DNA of 64,000 bases from Clostridia bacterium. GTDB taxonomy: Bacteria > Bacillota > Clostridia > Acetivibrionales > STF1-152. A program made the position numbers and the translations under genes. The stretch is taken from assembly GCA_028280575.1 (NCBI GenBank), contig JANQLN010000092.1, forward strand, positions 16,812 to 80,811, written 5' to 3'. Below the pieces are notes generated by a model. It did no database searches and was not told the origin of the DNA. It saw only the letters and a program-made list of their open reading frames with translations. This document shows, piece by piece, positions 17,124 through 25,175 of the stretch. Each line of letters begins with the position of its first letter. Within the stretch, counting starts at the first letter, position 1.

Positions 17124-17399
17124 GACTTTTTGACCTCTTACAAACATTTATTCAGCGTATAAAATAAAACAACAAAAAACTACTGAAGAATCATCATCCA
17201 ACCAGCAAAGAAGGGCAACCCAACACCATATTTCTATAAATTGTATTACACCAACACCGTAATCATTATATCATGAAGTTAAAATCTGTGCAATATAATC
17301 ATTGAATCTGTTATTTGGCCTCATTTTTTGTGACAAAAAGAATTATAATCCTTTAGAATTAATGTTATAATAATTTAATATTGAGGGAGGAATTATTAA

Positions 17400-18992
17400 A
17401 TGGAAAAAGTTAAATTCAAAGATCTTGTAATATCAGATAACATATTGAAAGCTGTAGACGATATGGGGTTTGAGGAAGCGACTGCAATTCAGACGAAAAG
17501 CATTCCGCTTGTAAAATCAGGCAGAGATGTAATCGGCCATTCACAAACCGGAACGGGAAAAACTGCCGCATTTGGGATTCCTGCATTGGAAATGGTTGAT
17601 ACTGAAACAAGGGGAGTCCAGGTACTGGTACTGTGCCCGACAAGGGAGCTTGCCATCCAGGTATGCGAAGAAATGAGGAAGTTTGCCAAATATATGCATG
17701 GAATAATGATATTCCCCATATATGGAGGGCAGCCAATAGACAGGCAGATAAAAGCATTAAAAAAGGATGTAAAGGTTATTATCGGTACACCGGGGCGTAT
17801 AATGGACCATATGAGAAGAAGAACCTTAAAGCTGGATAAGGTAAAAATGGTGGTTTTGGACGAAGCCGACGAGATGTTAAGCATGGGTTTTAGAGAAGAT
17901 ATTGAAACCATACTTGAGGATATACGGGACGAGAGGCAGACTATTTTATTTTCAGCTACCATGTCCAAAGAGATATTAAAACTGACAAGGACATATCAAA
18001 AAGATCCGGAGGTAGTTAAGGTCGTACACAAGCAGCTTACTGTTCCGGGTATTAACCAATATTATTATGAAGTGTCTAAAGGCAACAAGCTGGAGCTTCT
18101 AAGCAGGTTGATAGATATGCACAATCCCAGGCTGTCATTGGTGTTTTGCAATACTAAAAAACAGGTTGACCAGCTTGTGGGCCAGTTACAGTTAAGGGGA
18201 TACTTTGCAGAAGGGCTGCACGGCGATATCAAGCAATCGGGAAGAACGAGAATAATGGATATGTTCAAAAAAAATATGATTGATATTTTAGTAGCTACCG
18301 ATGTTGCAGCAAGAGGCATTGATGTTGAAGACATAGAGGCTGTTTTTAATTATGATGTGCCCCAGGATGAAGAGTATTACGTGCATAGAATAGGGAGAAC
18401 CGGAAGGGCGGGAAAAACAGGAAATGCCTATACATTTGTTTCAGGAAGAAAACAGATTTATGCGCTGAAGGACATACAGAGGTATACAAACACAAAAATA
18501 CACATACAACCCATACCTACTGTACGCGAAGTGGAAGAAAACAAGATAAGCAAAGTGCTGGATGATGTAAAATCAACTATTAATAATGAAAACCTGGACA
18601 AATATATAGGTCTGGTGGACCAATTGATTGAGGACGATTATACTTCTATTGATACGGCTGCCGCGCTGCTTAAGATTGTTACGGATACCAGCAAGGAAGA
18701 TAAGCACCAATATGATATTGAATCTTTTGGAGACTCAGGAGCCGAATCCGGTATGGTAAGGCTTTTTATAAATGCGGGTAAAAAGGATAATATAAGAGCC
18801 AGGGATGTGGTTGGCGCAATTGCAAATGAAACGGGAATACATGGTAAAGTCATAGGAAAAATTGATTTATACGACAACTATACATTTGTTGAAGTACCGA
18901 AGGAAAACACCGGTGAAGTTTTATCCGTAATGAAAAATTCACAGATAAAGGGCAGGAAGATCAATATTGAACCTGCAAAGGGTAAAAAGTGA
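17400..18992 (+). CDS. DEAD-box ATP-dependent RNA helicase with DbpA-type RNA-binding domain
   Basis: A 530-residue cytoplasmic helicase. The Q motif (FEEATAIQ), motif I GHSQTGTGKT (46-55), PTRELA, TPGR, DEAD (154-157), SAT, and motif VI HRIGRTGRAG are all present, so ATPase and helicase cores are intact. The C-terminal about 75 residues (MVRLFINAGKKDNIRARDVV...) form a DbpA/CsdA RNA-binding domain that targets structured rRNA. It is the type involved in ribosome assembly or cold-shock mRNA unwinding; CshA/DeaD and DbpA cannot be separated with certainty. GGGAGG precedes the ATG. AT-rich upstream sequence holds TATAAT-like hexamers at about 17341-17346 and 17364-17369. Confidence 0.93.
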   Translation: MEKVKFKDLVISDNILKAVDDMGFEEATAIQTKSIPLVKSGRDVIGHSQTGTGKTAAFGIPALEMVDTETRGVQVLVLCPTRELAIQVCEEMRKFAKYMHGIMIFPIYGGQPIDRQIKALKKDVKVIIGTPGRIMDHMRRRTLKLDKVKMVVLDEADEMLSMGFREDIETILEDIRDERQTILFSATMSKEILKLTRTYQKDPEVVKVVHKQLTVPGINQYYYEVSKGNKLELLSRLIDMHNPRLSLVFCNTKKQVDQLVGQLQLRGYFAEGLHGDIKQSGRTRIMDMFKKNMIDILVATDVAARGIDVEDIEAVFNYDVPQDEEYYVHRIGRTGRAGKTGNAYTFVSGRKQIYALKDIQRYTNTKIHIQPIPTVREVEENKISKVLDDVKSTINNENLDKYIGLVDQLIEDDYTSIDTAAALLKIVTDTSKEDKHQYDIESFGDSGAESGMVRLFINAGKKDNIRARDVVGAIANETGIHGKVIGKIDLYDNYTFVEVPKENTGEVLSVMKNSQIKGRKINIEPAKGKK

Positions 18993-19011
18993 TTAAATCG
19001 GGGAGCCTTTG

Positions 19012-20547
19012 TTAAAAAACCACCTCAAAGGGACGCATCATCTCATGGTCCTCATGTTCCAGTATGTGGCAGTGCCATGGATAGAGACCCGTATAAGGTG
19101 CAAATCTGGCTATAATCCTGGTAATTTCACCAGGGTTTGCCTTGACGGTATCTTTCCACCCCATTTCATTTAAATCAGGCGGTGCTGTATTTCCCGTGGC
19201 AAGGACCTTGCCCGTTTCTTCATAGTATTCGGTATCAAAGGGCTGCCTTCCCAAAATCTGAAAATTCACCAGATGCAAGTGTATGGGATGGCTGGCTCTT
19301 GTCAGGTTTAGTATGTTCCATATTTCAATATTTCCCAGTTGAGGCTTGGTTGTGATTGGGTCGTCCCAGGTTTTATTTTCAAGAAGGTGTATGGATCTTC
19401 CATATATATCGGGTTTTGTAGACAGTGTGAGATTTCTTTGGATTATTGCTTTTTTTTCTTTCAGGTAAGTAATGGTGCTTAAACGGTAAGGGATAGTGCT
19501 ATAATCTTGTTTTGAAAGAGGAAGACAAACTCTGAACTGCATAATTTGACCTGCTGTGCCCGGATCAGGCAGATTCCCTTGTGGAAATGGAGCTGGGGCA
19601 TTGTTTGTGAGCAGGACATTTTGCCCCCGCAATCCGGAAAAATCAATTATCACATCTGCGCGCTCTGCCGGAGCCAGCATGATTTCCTTTGTAACCACAG
19701 GCTTTTCAAAAAGTCCGCCGTCAGTGCCTATTTGATAAAAATTTGATTTGGAAGACAGCTTCATTTTATAAAATCTTGAGTTTGAGCCGTTTATAATGCG
19801 AAACCTGTATTTTCTAGGCTCCAATTCCAGGTATGGCCATACCTTGCCGTTTACAAGTATTGTATCACCAAAAAAATCGGGAAGCACCGAAGGATTCACA
19901 CCGGGCACAGGCGGATCAGGCTGGCTGGGATAATACAGGGAACCGTCTTCATTAAAAGATCTGTCCTGTATTAAAAGAGGTATTTCATACCGTCTTTTTG
20001 GCAAATTCAGATGTTTTTGCATAGGGTCGCGGATAATATATATCCCTGCCAGTCCTGCATATACGTTAAGCCTGGTAATGCCTATGGCATGAGCATGGTA
20101 CCACAGGGTTGCCGCACGCTGCCTGTTGGGATAGGTATAGACCTTTGTTGTGAAATGAGGCCCTACCTGTTTGTAGTCTCTTGTGAACCAGGCGTCGGGA
20201 TAACCGTCGCTTTCTGGGCGCACCACAGCCCCGTGCAGGTGTATGACCGTACGTACCCTGGGTTGGCCGGGTCCCGCCCCATGTACTGTCGTATCCACAG
20301 GAAGCAGATGCTTTGAGGGAAGATGGTTGATCCATTTAACCTTAATGCTCTGGTAGTTATTTGTTTCAATTGTTGGCCCTGGATATACTCCTTCAAATCC
20401 CCACACCACAGTTGCAGGAATATCTCTATGCAGTATTTGCTTGAATTGCTGCATCCTGGCTTCATAATATGGCATCCCGTCAATAATACAATCAGGTTTT
20501 AGAATTTTTGGTATGGGTAGCTTATCAACATATTTTTTTATTAACAT
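19012..20547 (-). CDS. cotA: CotA-like spore coat multicopper oxidase
   Basis: A 511-residue three-cupredoxin laccase without a signal peptide, matching the length and layout of Bacillus CotA (513 residues). All copper ligands are visible: HLHG (103-106), WYHAHA (H151, H153), HPIHLH, and the last cluster HCHILEHEDHEMM (492-504) with the T1 Cys493, His498 and Met503. CotA resides in the outer spore coat, oxidises phenolics and bilirubin and makes a brown pigment. A sporulation-type promoter is seen upstream (see 20625-20652). Presence of an oxygen-using enzyme fits spores, not anaerobic growth. The gene is convergent with the helicase, their stop codons being 19 bases apart. Confidence 0.92.
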   Translation of the reverse strand: MLIKKYVDKLPIPKILKPDCIIDGMPYYEARMQQFKQILHRDIPATVVWGFEGVYPGPTIETNNYQSIKVKWINHLPSKHLLPVDTTVHGAGPGQPRVRTVIHLHGAVVRPESDGYPDAWFTRDYKQVGPHFTTKVYTYPNRQRAATLWYHAHAIGITRLNVYAGLAGIYIIRDPMQKHLNLPKRRYEIPLLIQDRSFNEDGSLYYPSQPDPPVPGVNPSVLPDFFGDTILVNGKVWPYLELEPRKYRFRIINGSNSRFYKMKLSSKSNFYQIGTDGGLFEKPVVTKEIMLAPAERADVIIDFSGLRGQNVLLTNNAPAPFPQGNLPDPGTAGQIMQFRVCLPLSKQDYSTIPYRLSTITYLKEKKAIIQRNLTLSTKPDIYGRSIHLLENKTWDDPITTKPQLGNIEIWNILNLTRASHPIHLHLVNFQILGRQPFDTEYYEETGKVLATGNTAPPDLNEMGWKDTVKANPGEITRIIARFAPYTGLYPWHCHILEHEDHEMMRPFEVVF

Positions 20548-20624
20548 ATTTAAAATTACCTAATACTGCAGGGAGAAATTTTATTAATAAGTTTTTTCCC
20601 TGTACCAATCTAAGTTTCCAGTTA

Positions 20625-20652
20625 TATAGTATGAGATATTTTAGCCTTATGT
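20625..20652 (-). promoter_or_regulatory. Candidate SigK-type promoter of cotA
   Basis: On the minus strand AC and CATACTATA are separated by 17 bases, matching the SigK consensus AC-N(16/17)-CATANNNTA. It lies about 80 bases before the cotA start. In Bacillus cotA is transcribed by SigK; the assignment here is by pattern. Confidence 0.5.
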
Positions 20653-20687
20653 GTATAGAATTTTCCAGGCTGGAGATGGCTTAAACG

Positions 20688-21557
20688 CTACTTCCAGTAT
20701 TTACGGTATTTATGGGGTGTTATTTCCTCCAATCTTTTAAATGTGCTGATAAAGTTGCTGGTGCTGCTGTAACCTACCCTTTGGGCAATGTCGTCAAGTA
20801 CCCTGTCTGTTTCTCTCAAGAGCTTTTTTGACTGGGTTACCCTGTATTTTACAAGGTATTCGTAGGGACTAAAGCCCGTATATTTTTTAAATTCCCTGGA
20901 AAAATGGTAAGGGCTCATGCAAGCAGCCTGTGCCAATTTTCCAATATTAATTTGATCCTGGTAATTGCCTTCAATATATTCAAGGCAGTTTTGAATGGAA
21001 GTGCAAGGGGAACTGCCGGCAGGATTTTCTTTTGTTTTTGGGGAAGCTGTTAGAATATCGGTTAGCATGGCAACAATAAGGGCCGATGATTTTACTTCCA
21101 GATTCAGATCGTTTTCCGACAGCATGTGCAAAATTTCATCAATTATATAAGGTATTCTGTTCCGAAGATCCATTCCTATGACAGGGCCGCAGTTATTATA
21201 TATGAGATTGTAATATTCCCTGCTGCTGCTCCCGTTAAAATGCAGCCATTTTATTTCCCAGAGGTCTTTTTTATCGGTATGGTATTCCTGGTATTCATAA
21301 CAGTCCAGGATGAGAACGTCGCCGCTTGCAAGTGTGTATTTCCTGTCCCTGTAGATAGCGCAGCCTTTGCCCTTTACAGTATAAATAACAAGAAAGCTTT
21401 TATAGCCTTCACGCTTTGTATAGTAGCTTCTGTCACAGTAGAAATGACCGGCACTTTGAGGGTAAAAAAAGGTTGAGCGTGCGGTAATACTTGGTGTATG
21501 AGCTTTTGATACGCCCCTGTTTTTTTTGTAGTATGAGCTTGACCATTTCTTTTTCAT
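20688..21557 (-). CDS. AraC family transcriptional regulator
   Basis: A 289-residue regulator. The N-terminal half (to about residue 160) is a cupin-like effector domain (VIYTVKGKGCAIYRDRKYTL) and the C-terminal 100 residues are the double HTH of the AraC family (QINIGKLAQAACMSPYHFSR, then DDIAQRVGYSSTSNFISTFK). The start at 21557 follows AGAGGAT by about 7 bases; an upstream ATG at 21614 lacks a site. It is divergent from the uroporphyrinogen-decarboxylase-like gene, with a 10-bp inverted repeat between them, so that gene is its probable target. The ligand is unknown. Confidence 0.9.
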   Translation of the reverse strand: MKKKWSSSYYKKNRGVSKAHTPSITARSTFFYPQSAGHFYCDRSYYTKREGYKSFLVIYTVKGKGCAIYRDRKYTLASGDVLILDCYEYQEYHTDKKDLWEIKWLHFNGSSSREYYNLIYNNCGPVIGMDLRNRIPYIIDEILHMLSENDLNLEVKSSALIVAMLTDILTASPKTKENPAGSSPCTSIQNCLEYIEGNYQDQINIGKLAQAACMSPYHFSREFKKYTGFSPYEYLVKYRVTQSKKLLRETDRVLDDIAQRVGYSSTSNFISTFKRLEEITPHKYRKYWK

Positions 21558-21680
21558 GTTTATCCTCTCTATCCTGATAGCAAGATATTTATATATTTCA
21601 GCAATGATTTGCATTTAATCCTTATTCAAATATTATATAATTAATTATATAAAAGAGCAAATATTTGATATGTGTAACAA

Positions 21681-21720
21681 TTTGCTTATGTATCGGTTTA
21701 AAAATCATAACATAAGCAAA
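21681..21720. promoter_or_regulatory. Inverted repeat, candidate AraC operator
   Basis: TTTGCTTATG (21681-21690) and its exact reverse complement CATAAGCAAA (21711-21720) lie in the divergent promoter region, 30 bases between arm starts, about three helical turns. That spacing suits two sites on one face of the DNA. Confidence 0.55.
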
Positions 21721-21742
21721 ATGCTCATGGGGAGGAATTATT

Positions 21743-22861
21743 ATGACGGTAAAACCAATAAGAAGCAAATGGAAGTCGGGTATGACCGACAGGGAAAGGT
21801 TTAAAAACCAGATGCACTACAAGGAGGCAGACCGCTGCTTCAACATGGAGTTCGGGTACTGGAAGGACAATTACAGGCAGTGGAGGATCTTTACCGATAA
21901 CAACATAAAAAATGAGCGTGAAGCAAATATATTTTTTAATTTCGATAAAATAATGGCTGTAGGAGGAAATGTATGGCTGAGCCCTATTTTTCCGAGTACG
22001 GTTGTCGCCCAGACAGAAAAGACAAAAATACTTATGAATCGCGACGGTCTTTTGGCTGAAGTTCCCAAAGATGGTCATGAGACAATACCCCACTATATCA
22101 AGGCCAGCATTGTAACTCCCGACGACTGGGAAAAGTGTAAGGAAGAGAGGTTAAGAAGGGATGATCCGGCAAGGCTGGTAGATATTCAAGCATTAAAAAA
22201 CAGGCATTCCGACAGCCGGGACTATCCCCTGGGAGTCTACTGCGGTTCCATGATAGGCAAGATAAGGGATATGCTTACATTTGAGGGGCTGGCATATGCG
22301 TGCTACGATTATCCTGATATGGTTGAGGATATGGTTGAAACAAGCTGTGTGCTTGTAGAGGATTTTCTTGATCAGGTGCTTCCTCATTTTAATTTTGACT
22401 ATGCTTCAGGCTGGGAGGATATTTGCTTTAAAAACGGGCCCATAGTTTCAGTGGATTTTTTTAAAAACGTTGTAATGCCCAGGTATAAAAGAATAAGCAA
22501 AAAGCTCCATAGTGCGGGTATTGACCTATGGTACACTGATTGCGACGGTGATGTAAGGCCCATACTTCCTTATATGCTGGAGGGAGGAATAAACTGCCTT
22601 TTTCCCTTTGAGGTTAATGGATGTGCACACCCGGGAGAGCTTCTTAGTGAATATGGAAATGAACTCAGGATCATGGGCGGCGTGGATAAAATACAACTGA
22701 AAAAGGGCAAAAAGGCGATAAAGGAATACCTTGAAACCCTGGTTCCGCTGGTGAAGCGGGGAGGGTATATACCCTTTTGTGACCATAGGTGTCCGCCTGA
22801 TGTAAAGGAATCCGACTATTTATACTATCTGGATTTAAAGGAAAAAATGTTTGGGATGTAA
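21743..22861 (+). CDS. Uroporphyrinogen decarboxylase (URO-D) family protein
   Basis: A 372-residue TIM-barrel protein of the URO-D superfamily. Blocks such as MTDRERFKNQMHYKEADRC at the N-terminus and SAGIDLWYTDCDGD and GGINCLFPFEV near the C-terminus resemble the methyltransferase-like clade (MtaA/CmuA relatives) found in anaerobes, rather than HemE, and no other haem genes lie nearby. It may act in corrinoid-dependent methyl transfer or on an unknown methylated substrate; this is inference. GGGGAGGAATT precedes the ATG. It is divergent from an AraC regulator and is followed by a terminator, so it forms a single-gene transcript. Confidence 0.82.
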   Translation: MTVKPIRSKWKSGMTDRERFKNQMHYKEADRCFNMEFGYWKDNYRQWRIFTDNNIKNEREANIFFNFDKIMAVGGNVWLSPIFPSTVVAQTEKTKILMNRDGLLAEVPKDGHETIPHYIKASIVTPDDWEKCKEERLRRDDPARLVDIQALKNRHSDSRDYPLGVYCGSMIGKIRDMLTFEGLAYACYDYPDMVEDMVETSCVLVEDFLDQVLPHFNFDYASGWEDICFKNGPIVSVDFFKNVVMPRYKRISKKLHSAGIDLWYTDCDGDVRPILPYMLEGGINCLFPFEVNGCAHPGELLSEYGNELRIMGGVDKIQLKKGKKAIKEYLETLVPLVKRGGYIPFCDHRCPPDVKESDYLYYLDLKEKMFGM

Positions 22862-22893
22862 ATGAATTTTGGAATGGTTTTATTTTTTATAAA

Positions 22894-22928
22894 AGCCGGA
22901 AGATTTTAATAATTTTCCGGTTTTCTTA
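22894..22928 (+). terminator. Rho-independent terminator after the URO-D family gene
   Basis: CCGGAA (22896-22901) pairs with TTCCGG (22915-22920), extended by A-T pairs, followed by TTTTCTT. Confidence 0.75.
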
Positions 22929-22956
22929 TCAAATCAAAATATGTCTTCCCCTATAA

Positions 22957-22985
22957 TTGTATATATTAAATAGTTATTGTATAAT
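22957..22985 (+). promoter_or_regulatory. Promoter of the acetyltransferase-like gene
   Basis: TTGTAT (22957-22962), a 17-base spacer and TATAAT (22980-22985), 22 bases upstream of the start codon and of its AGGGAGG site. Confidence 0.65.
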
Positions 22986-23007
22986 ACATGAATAGGGAGG
23001 AAAGAAC

Positions 23008-24165
23008 ATGGTAAAAACAGAAGGGCTGCCGGAAAAAAATATTCCAATAACTGTTGTGAAAGCTGAAAGCAGTCATGACATAAGGGAATTTGTAAATTTT
23101 CAATATAGACATTATAAAGGCAATAAAAATTTTGTCCCGCCTTTAAGAAAAGATATGAAAAGCATGGTTACCGGTAAAACAAACCCATTGTTTAAAAGAG
23201 GACCGGTAAGCCTGTTTATTGCAAGAAAAAATGGTCAAACCGCAGGCAGGATAGCAGCAGGCATAGATGAGGACCTAAATGCCGGGAAGAATAGCATGAA
23301 TGGTTATATAACCCTGTTTGAATCCGTTGATGATTATGAAGTTGCCAAAATGCTTTTTGACAGGAGCACAGGGTGGCTAAAGGAAATGGGGATGACCATG
23401 GTTAAAGGGCCTGTTTCACCAACTGGAGGAGATGATACAAAAGGTTTGTTAATAGACTGTTTTGACCGTCCTCCTGTTTTAATGAATTCTTATAATTACT
23501 CCTATTACCCTGATTTTTTTGAAAAGTATGGATTTTGCAAGGACCTTGACTTATATGCATATTATTATGACGTTGAGAAATGTACTCACAAAAGCAGGAA
23601 GAAGGTAGTTGAATATGCAATGAAAAGATATGAGTTCAAGGTTGACAGTATAGATCTTGATAATGTTGAAAAGGAAATTGTTGATATAAAGAGAATTCTG
23701 GATATAGCAATGCCGGAGGATTGGGATGACCTTGTCCCGCCTTCGCTTGATGAAATAAGGGGTTTTGCCGGCAGCTACAGGAAGCTGGCAGAACCGAGGA
23801 TTATTTGTATTGCAAGGTCAAATGAAGGTACGCCGGTAGGTTTTCTGGTATCACTTCCTAATTTTAATGAGGTATTTATAAAAATGAATGGAAGGCTATT
23901 TCCATTTGGATTTTTAAAATTGTTAAATTATAAAAAGCATATCAAAAGCGGAAGGACTTTTATATTGTTTGTAATACCTGAGTATAGAAAAAAAGGCGTA
24001 TCGGGAGCCATGTTTTATAAGGTTATGAATGAGGCAAAAAATATGGATTATATATATGGGGAAGGTTCCACAATCGGAGAAACCAATTATACCATGAGAA
24101 GGGATGCGGACAGGGCCGGGGGAGAGCATTATAAAACCTACAGGATATATGGGCTGGAAATATGA
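23008..24165 (+). CDS. GNAT-fold N-acetyltransferase-like protein (YghO type)
   Basis: A 385-residue protein with an N-terminal block (DIREFVNFQYRHYKGNKNFVPPL) and a C-terminal GNAT-like region (FILFVIPEYRKKGVSGAMFYKVMNEAKN) that resemble the YghO family of acyl-CoA-dependent acetyltransferases. The segment VKGPVSPTGGDDTKGLLIDCF is a conserved feature of that group. AGGGAGG lies 9 bases before the ATG. It is followed by proB after 36 bases, so the two may share a transcript from the promoter at 22957. The substrate is unknown and the family is poorly characterised. Confidence 0.75.
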   Translation: MVKTEGLPEKNIPITVVKAESSHDIREFVNFQYRHYKGNKNFVPPLRKDMKSMVTGKTNPLFKRGPVSLFIARKNGQTAGRIAAGIDEDLNAGKNSMNGYITLFESVDDYEVAKMLFDRSTGWLKEMGMTMVKGPVSPTGGDDTKGLLIDCFDRPPVLMNSYNYSYYPDFFEKYGFCKDLDLYAYYYDVEKCTHKSRKKVVEYAMKRYEFKVDSIDLDNVEKEIVDIKRILDIAMPEDWDDLVPPSLDEIRGFAGSYRKLAEPRIICIARSNEGTPVGFLVSLPNFNEVFIKMNGRLFPFGFLKLLNYKKHIKSGRTFILFVIPEYRKKGVSGAMFYKVMNEAKNMDYIYGEGSTIGETNYTMRRDADRAGGEHYKTYRIYGLEI

Positions 24166-24201
24166 GATAGGATTTACGGGTTAAAAGGAGATGCTTGGAG
24201 A

Positions 24202-25008
24202 ATGAGGAGAAGTTTGAAAGAGGCAAAGAGGATAGTTATAAAGGTAGGGACTTCAACCCTGACTTACAATACAGGTAAAATGAATTTCACCCTTATAGAC
24301 AGGCTTTCAAGAGTAATTTCCGATCTTATGAATCAGGATAAAGAGATTATACTTGTGTCGTCCGGAGCCATTGGAGTTGGTGCGGGCAGGCTCAATTTGA
24401 AAAAAATGCCTGTTACAATAATGGAAAAACAAGCGGCTGCGGCTGTTGGACAGAGTGAATTGATGCATATTTACAGTAAATTTTTTTCCGAATACAGTCG
24501 TATAGTTGCCCAAATTCTCCTTACCCGGGATATAGTAAGCAAAAAAACTGGAAGAAAAAATGTTATAAATACTTTTGAAGCACTTATTAAAAATGGTATT
24601 TTACCGATTGTAAACGAAAACGATTCCGTATCTGTTGATGAAATCAGGGCGGGAGAGCAGGATACATTCAGTGAAAATGATACATTGTCGGCTCTGGTAA
24701 GCAAGCTGATAAAGGCTGACCTTCTTATTATACTTTCGGACATAGACGGTTTGTATGAAGGCGACCCAAGGACTAACGGAAATTCTAAATTTATATCCAC
24801 TGTTTTTGAAATTACTCCTGAAATAGTCAATGGTGCAACTGGAAATAAAACCGGCCGGGGAACCGGTGGAATGAAGACAAAATTGGATGCTGCCAATTTA
24901 GCAACATCAGCCGGGATTAATGTTGTAATTGCAAATGGAAATAACCCCAAAGCTATTGTGTCCGTACTGGAAGGCAATGATGTAGGAACACTGTTCGTCA
25001 AACGTTAG
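24202..25008 (+). CDS. proB: Glutamate 5-kinase without PUA domain
   Basis: A 268-residue amino-acid kinase that phosphorylates glutamate in the first step of proline synthesis. Visible motifs are IVIKVGTSTLT (ATP loop), VSSGAIGVGAGRL, NENDSVSVDEI, LSDIDGLYEGDPR and GTGGMKTKLDAA. Typical ProB is about 365-370 residues with a C-terminal PUA domain; this protein ends right after the kinase domain, as in several clostridia. An AAAAGGAGATGC site precedes the ATG. No proA is nearby in this window. The stop codon lies 6 bases before an inverted-repeat element. Confidence 0.93.
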   Translation: MRRSLKEAKRIVIKVGTSTLTYNTGKMNFTLIDRLSRVISDLMNQDKEIILVSSGAIGVGAGRLNLKKMPVTIMEKQAAAAVGQSELMHIYSKFFSEYSRIVAQILLTRDIVSKKTGRKNVINTFEALIKNGILPIVNENDSVSVDEIRAGEQDTFSENDTLSALVSKLIKADLLIILSDIDGLYEGDPRTNGNSKFISTVFEITPEIVNGATGNKTGRGTGGMKTKLDAANLATSAGINVVIANGNNPKAIVSVLEGNDVGTLFVKR

Positions 25009-25014
25009 GGTACC

Positions 25015-25175
25015 AGTACCTCATTTCACATCAAAATGCGGGTAGATTACTGCATATTTTTTCACAATGCTGCGTTGTCGTCAATCGCAATATCCAGATA
25101 TTACTCAATCCTCCGCCTTGCCTTGTGAAAAAATCTACAGCAATCTACCCGTAAGTTGACATGAAATGAGGTACT
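25015..25175. repeat. 161-bp imperfect palindrome, MITE/REP-like element
   Basis: Arms AGTACCTCATTTCA (25015-25028) and its exact complement (25162-25175), then CGGGTAGATT (25039-25048) with AATCTACCCG (25142-25151), then ATTTTTTCACAA (25056-25067) with TTGTGAAAAAAT (25123-25134). A smaller palindrome AATATC-CA-GATATT lies at 25089-25102 in the loop. It fills the space between convergent proB and a penicillin-binding protein gene and its right end overlaps the stop codon of the latter. No ORF is inside. Confidence 0.8.

Noticed and set aside
24471..25001. 176-codon minus-strand ORF opposite proB
   Set aside because: Antisense shadow of proB with no domain and no binding site.
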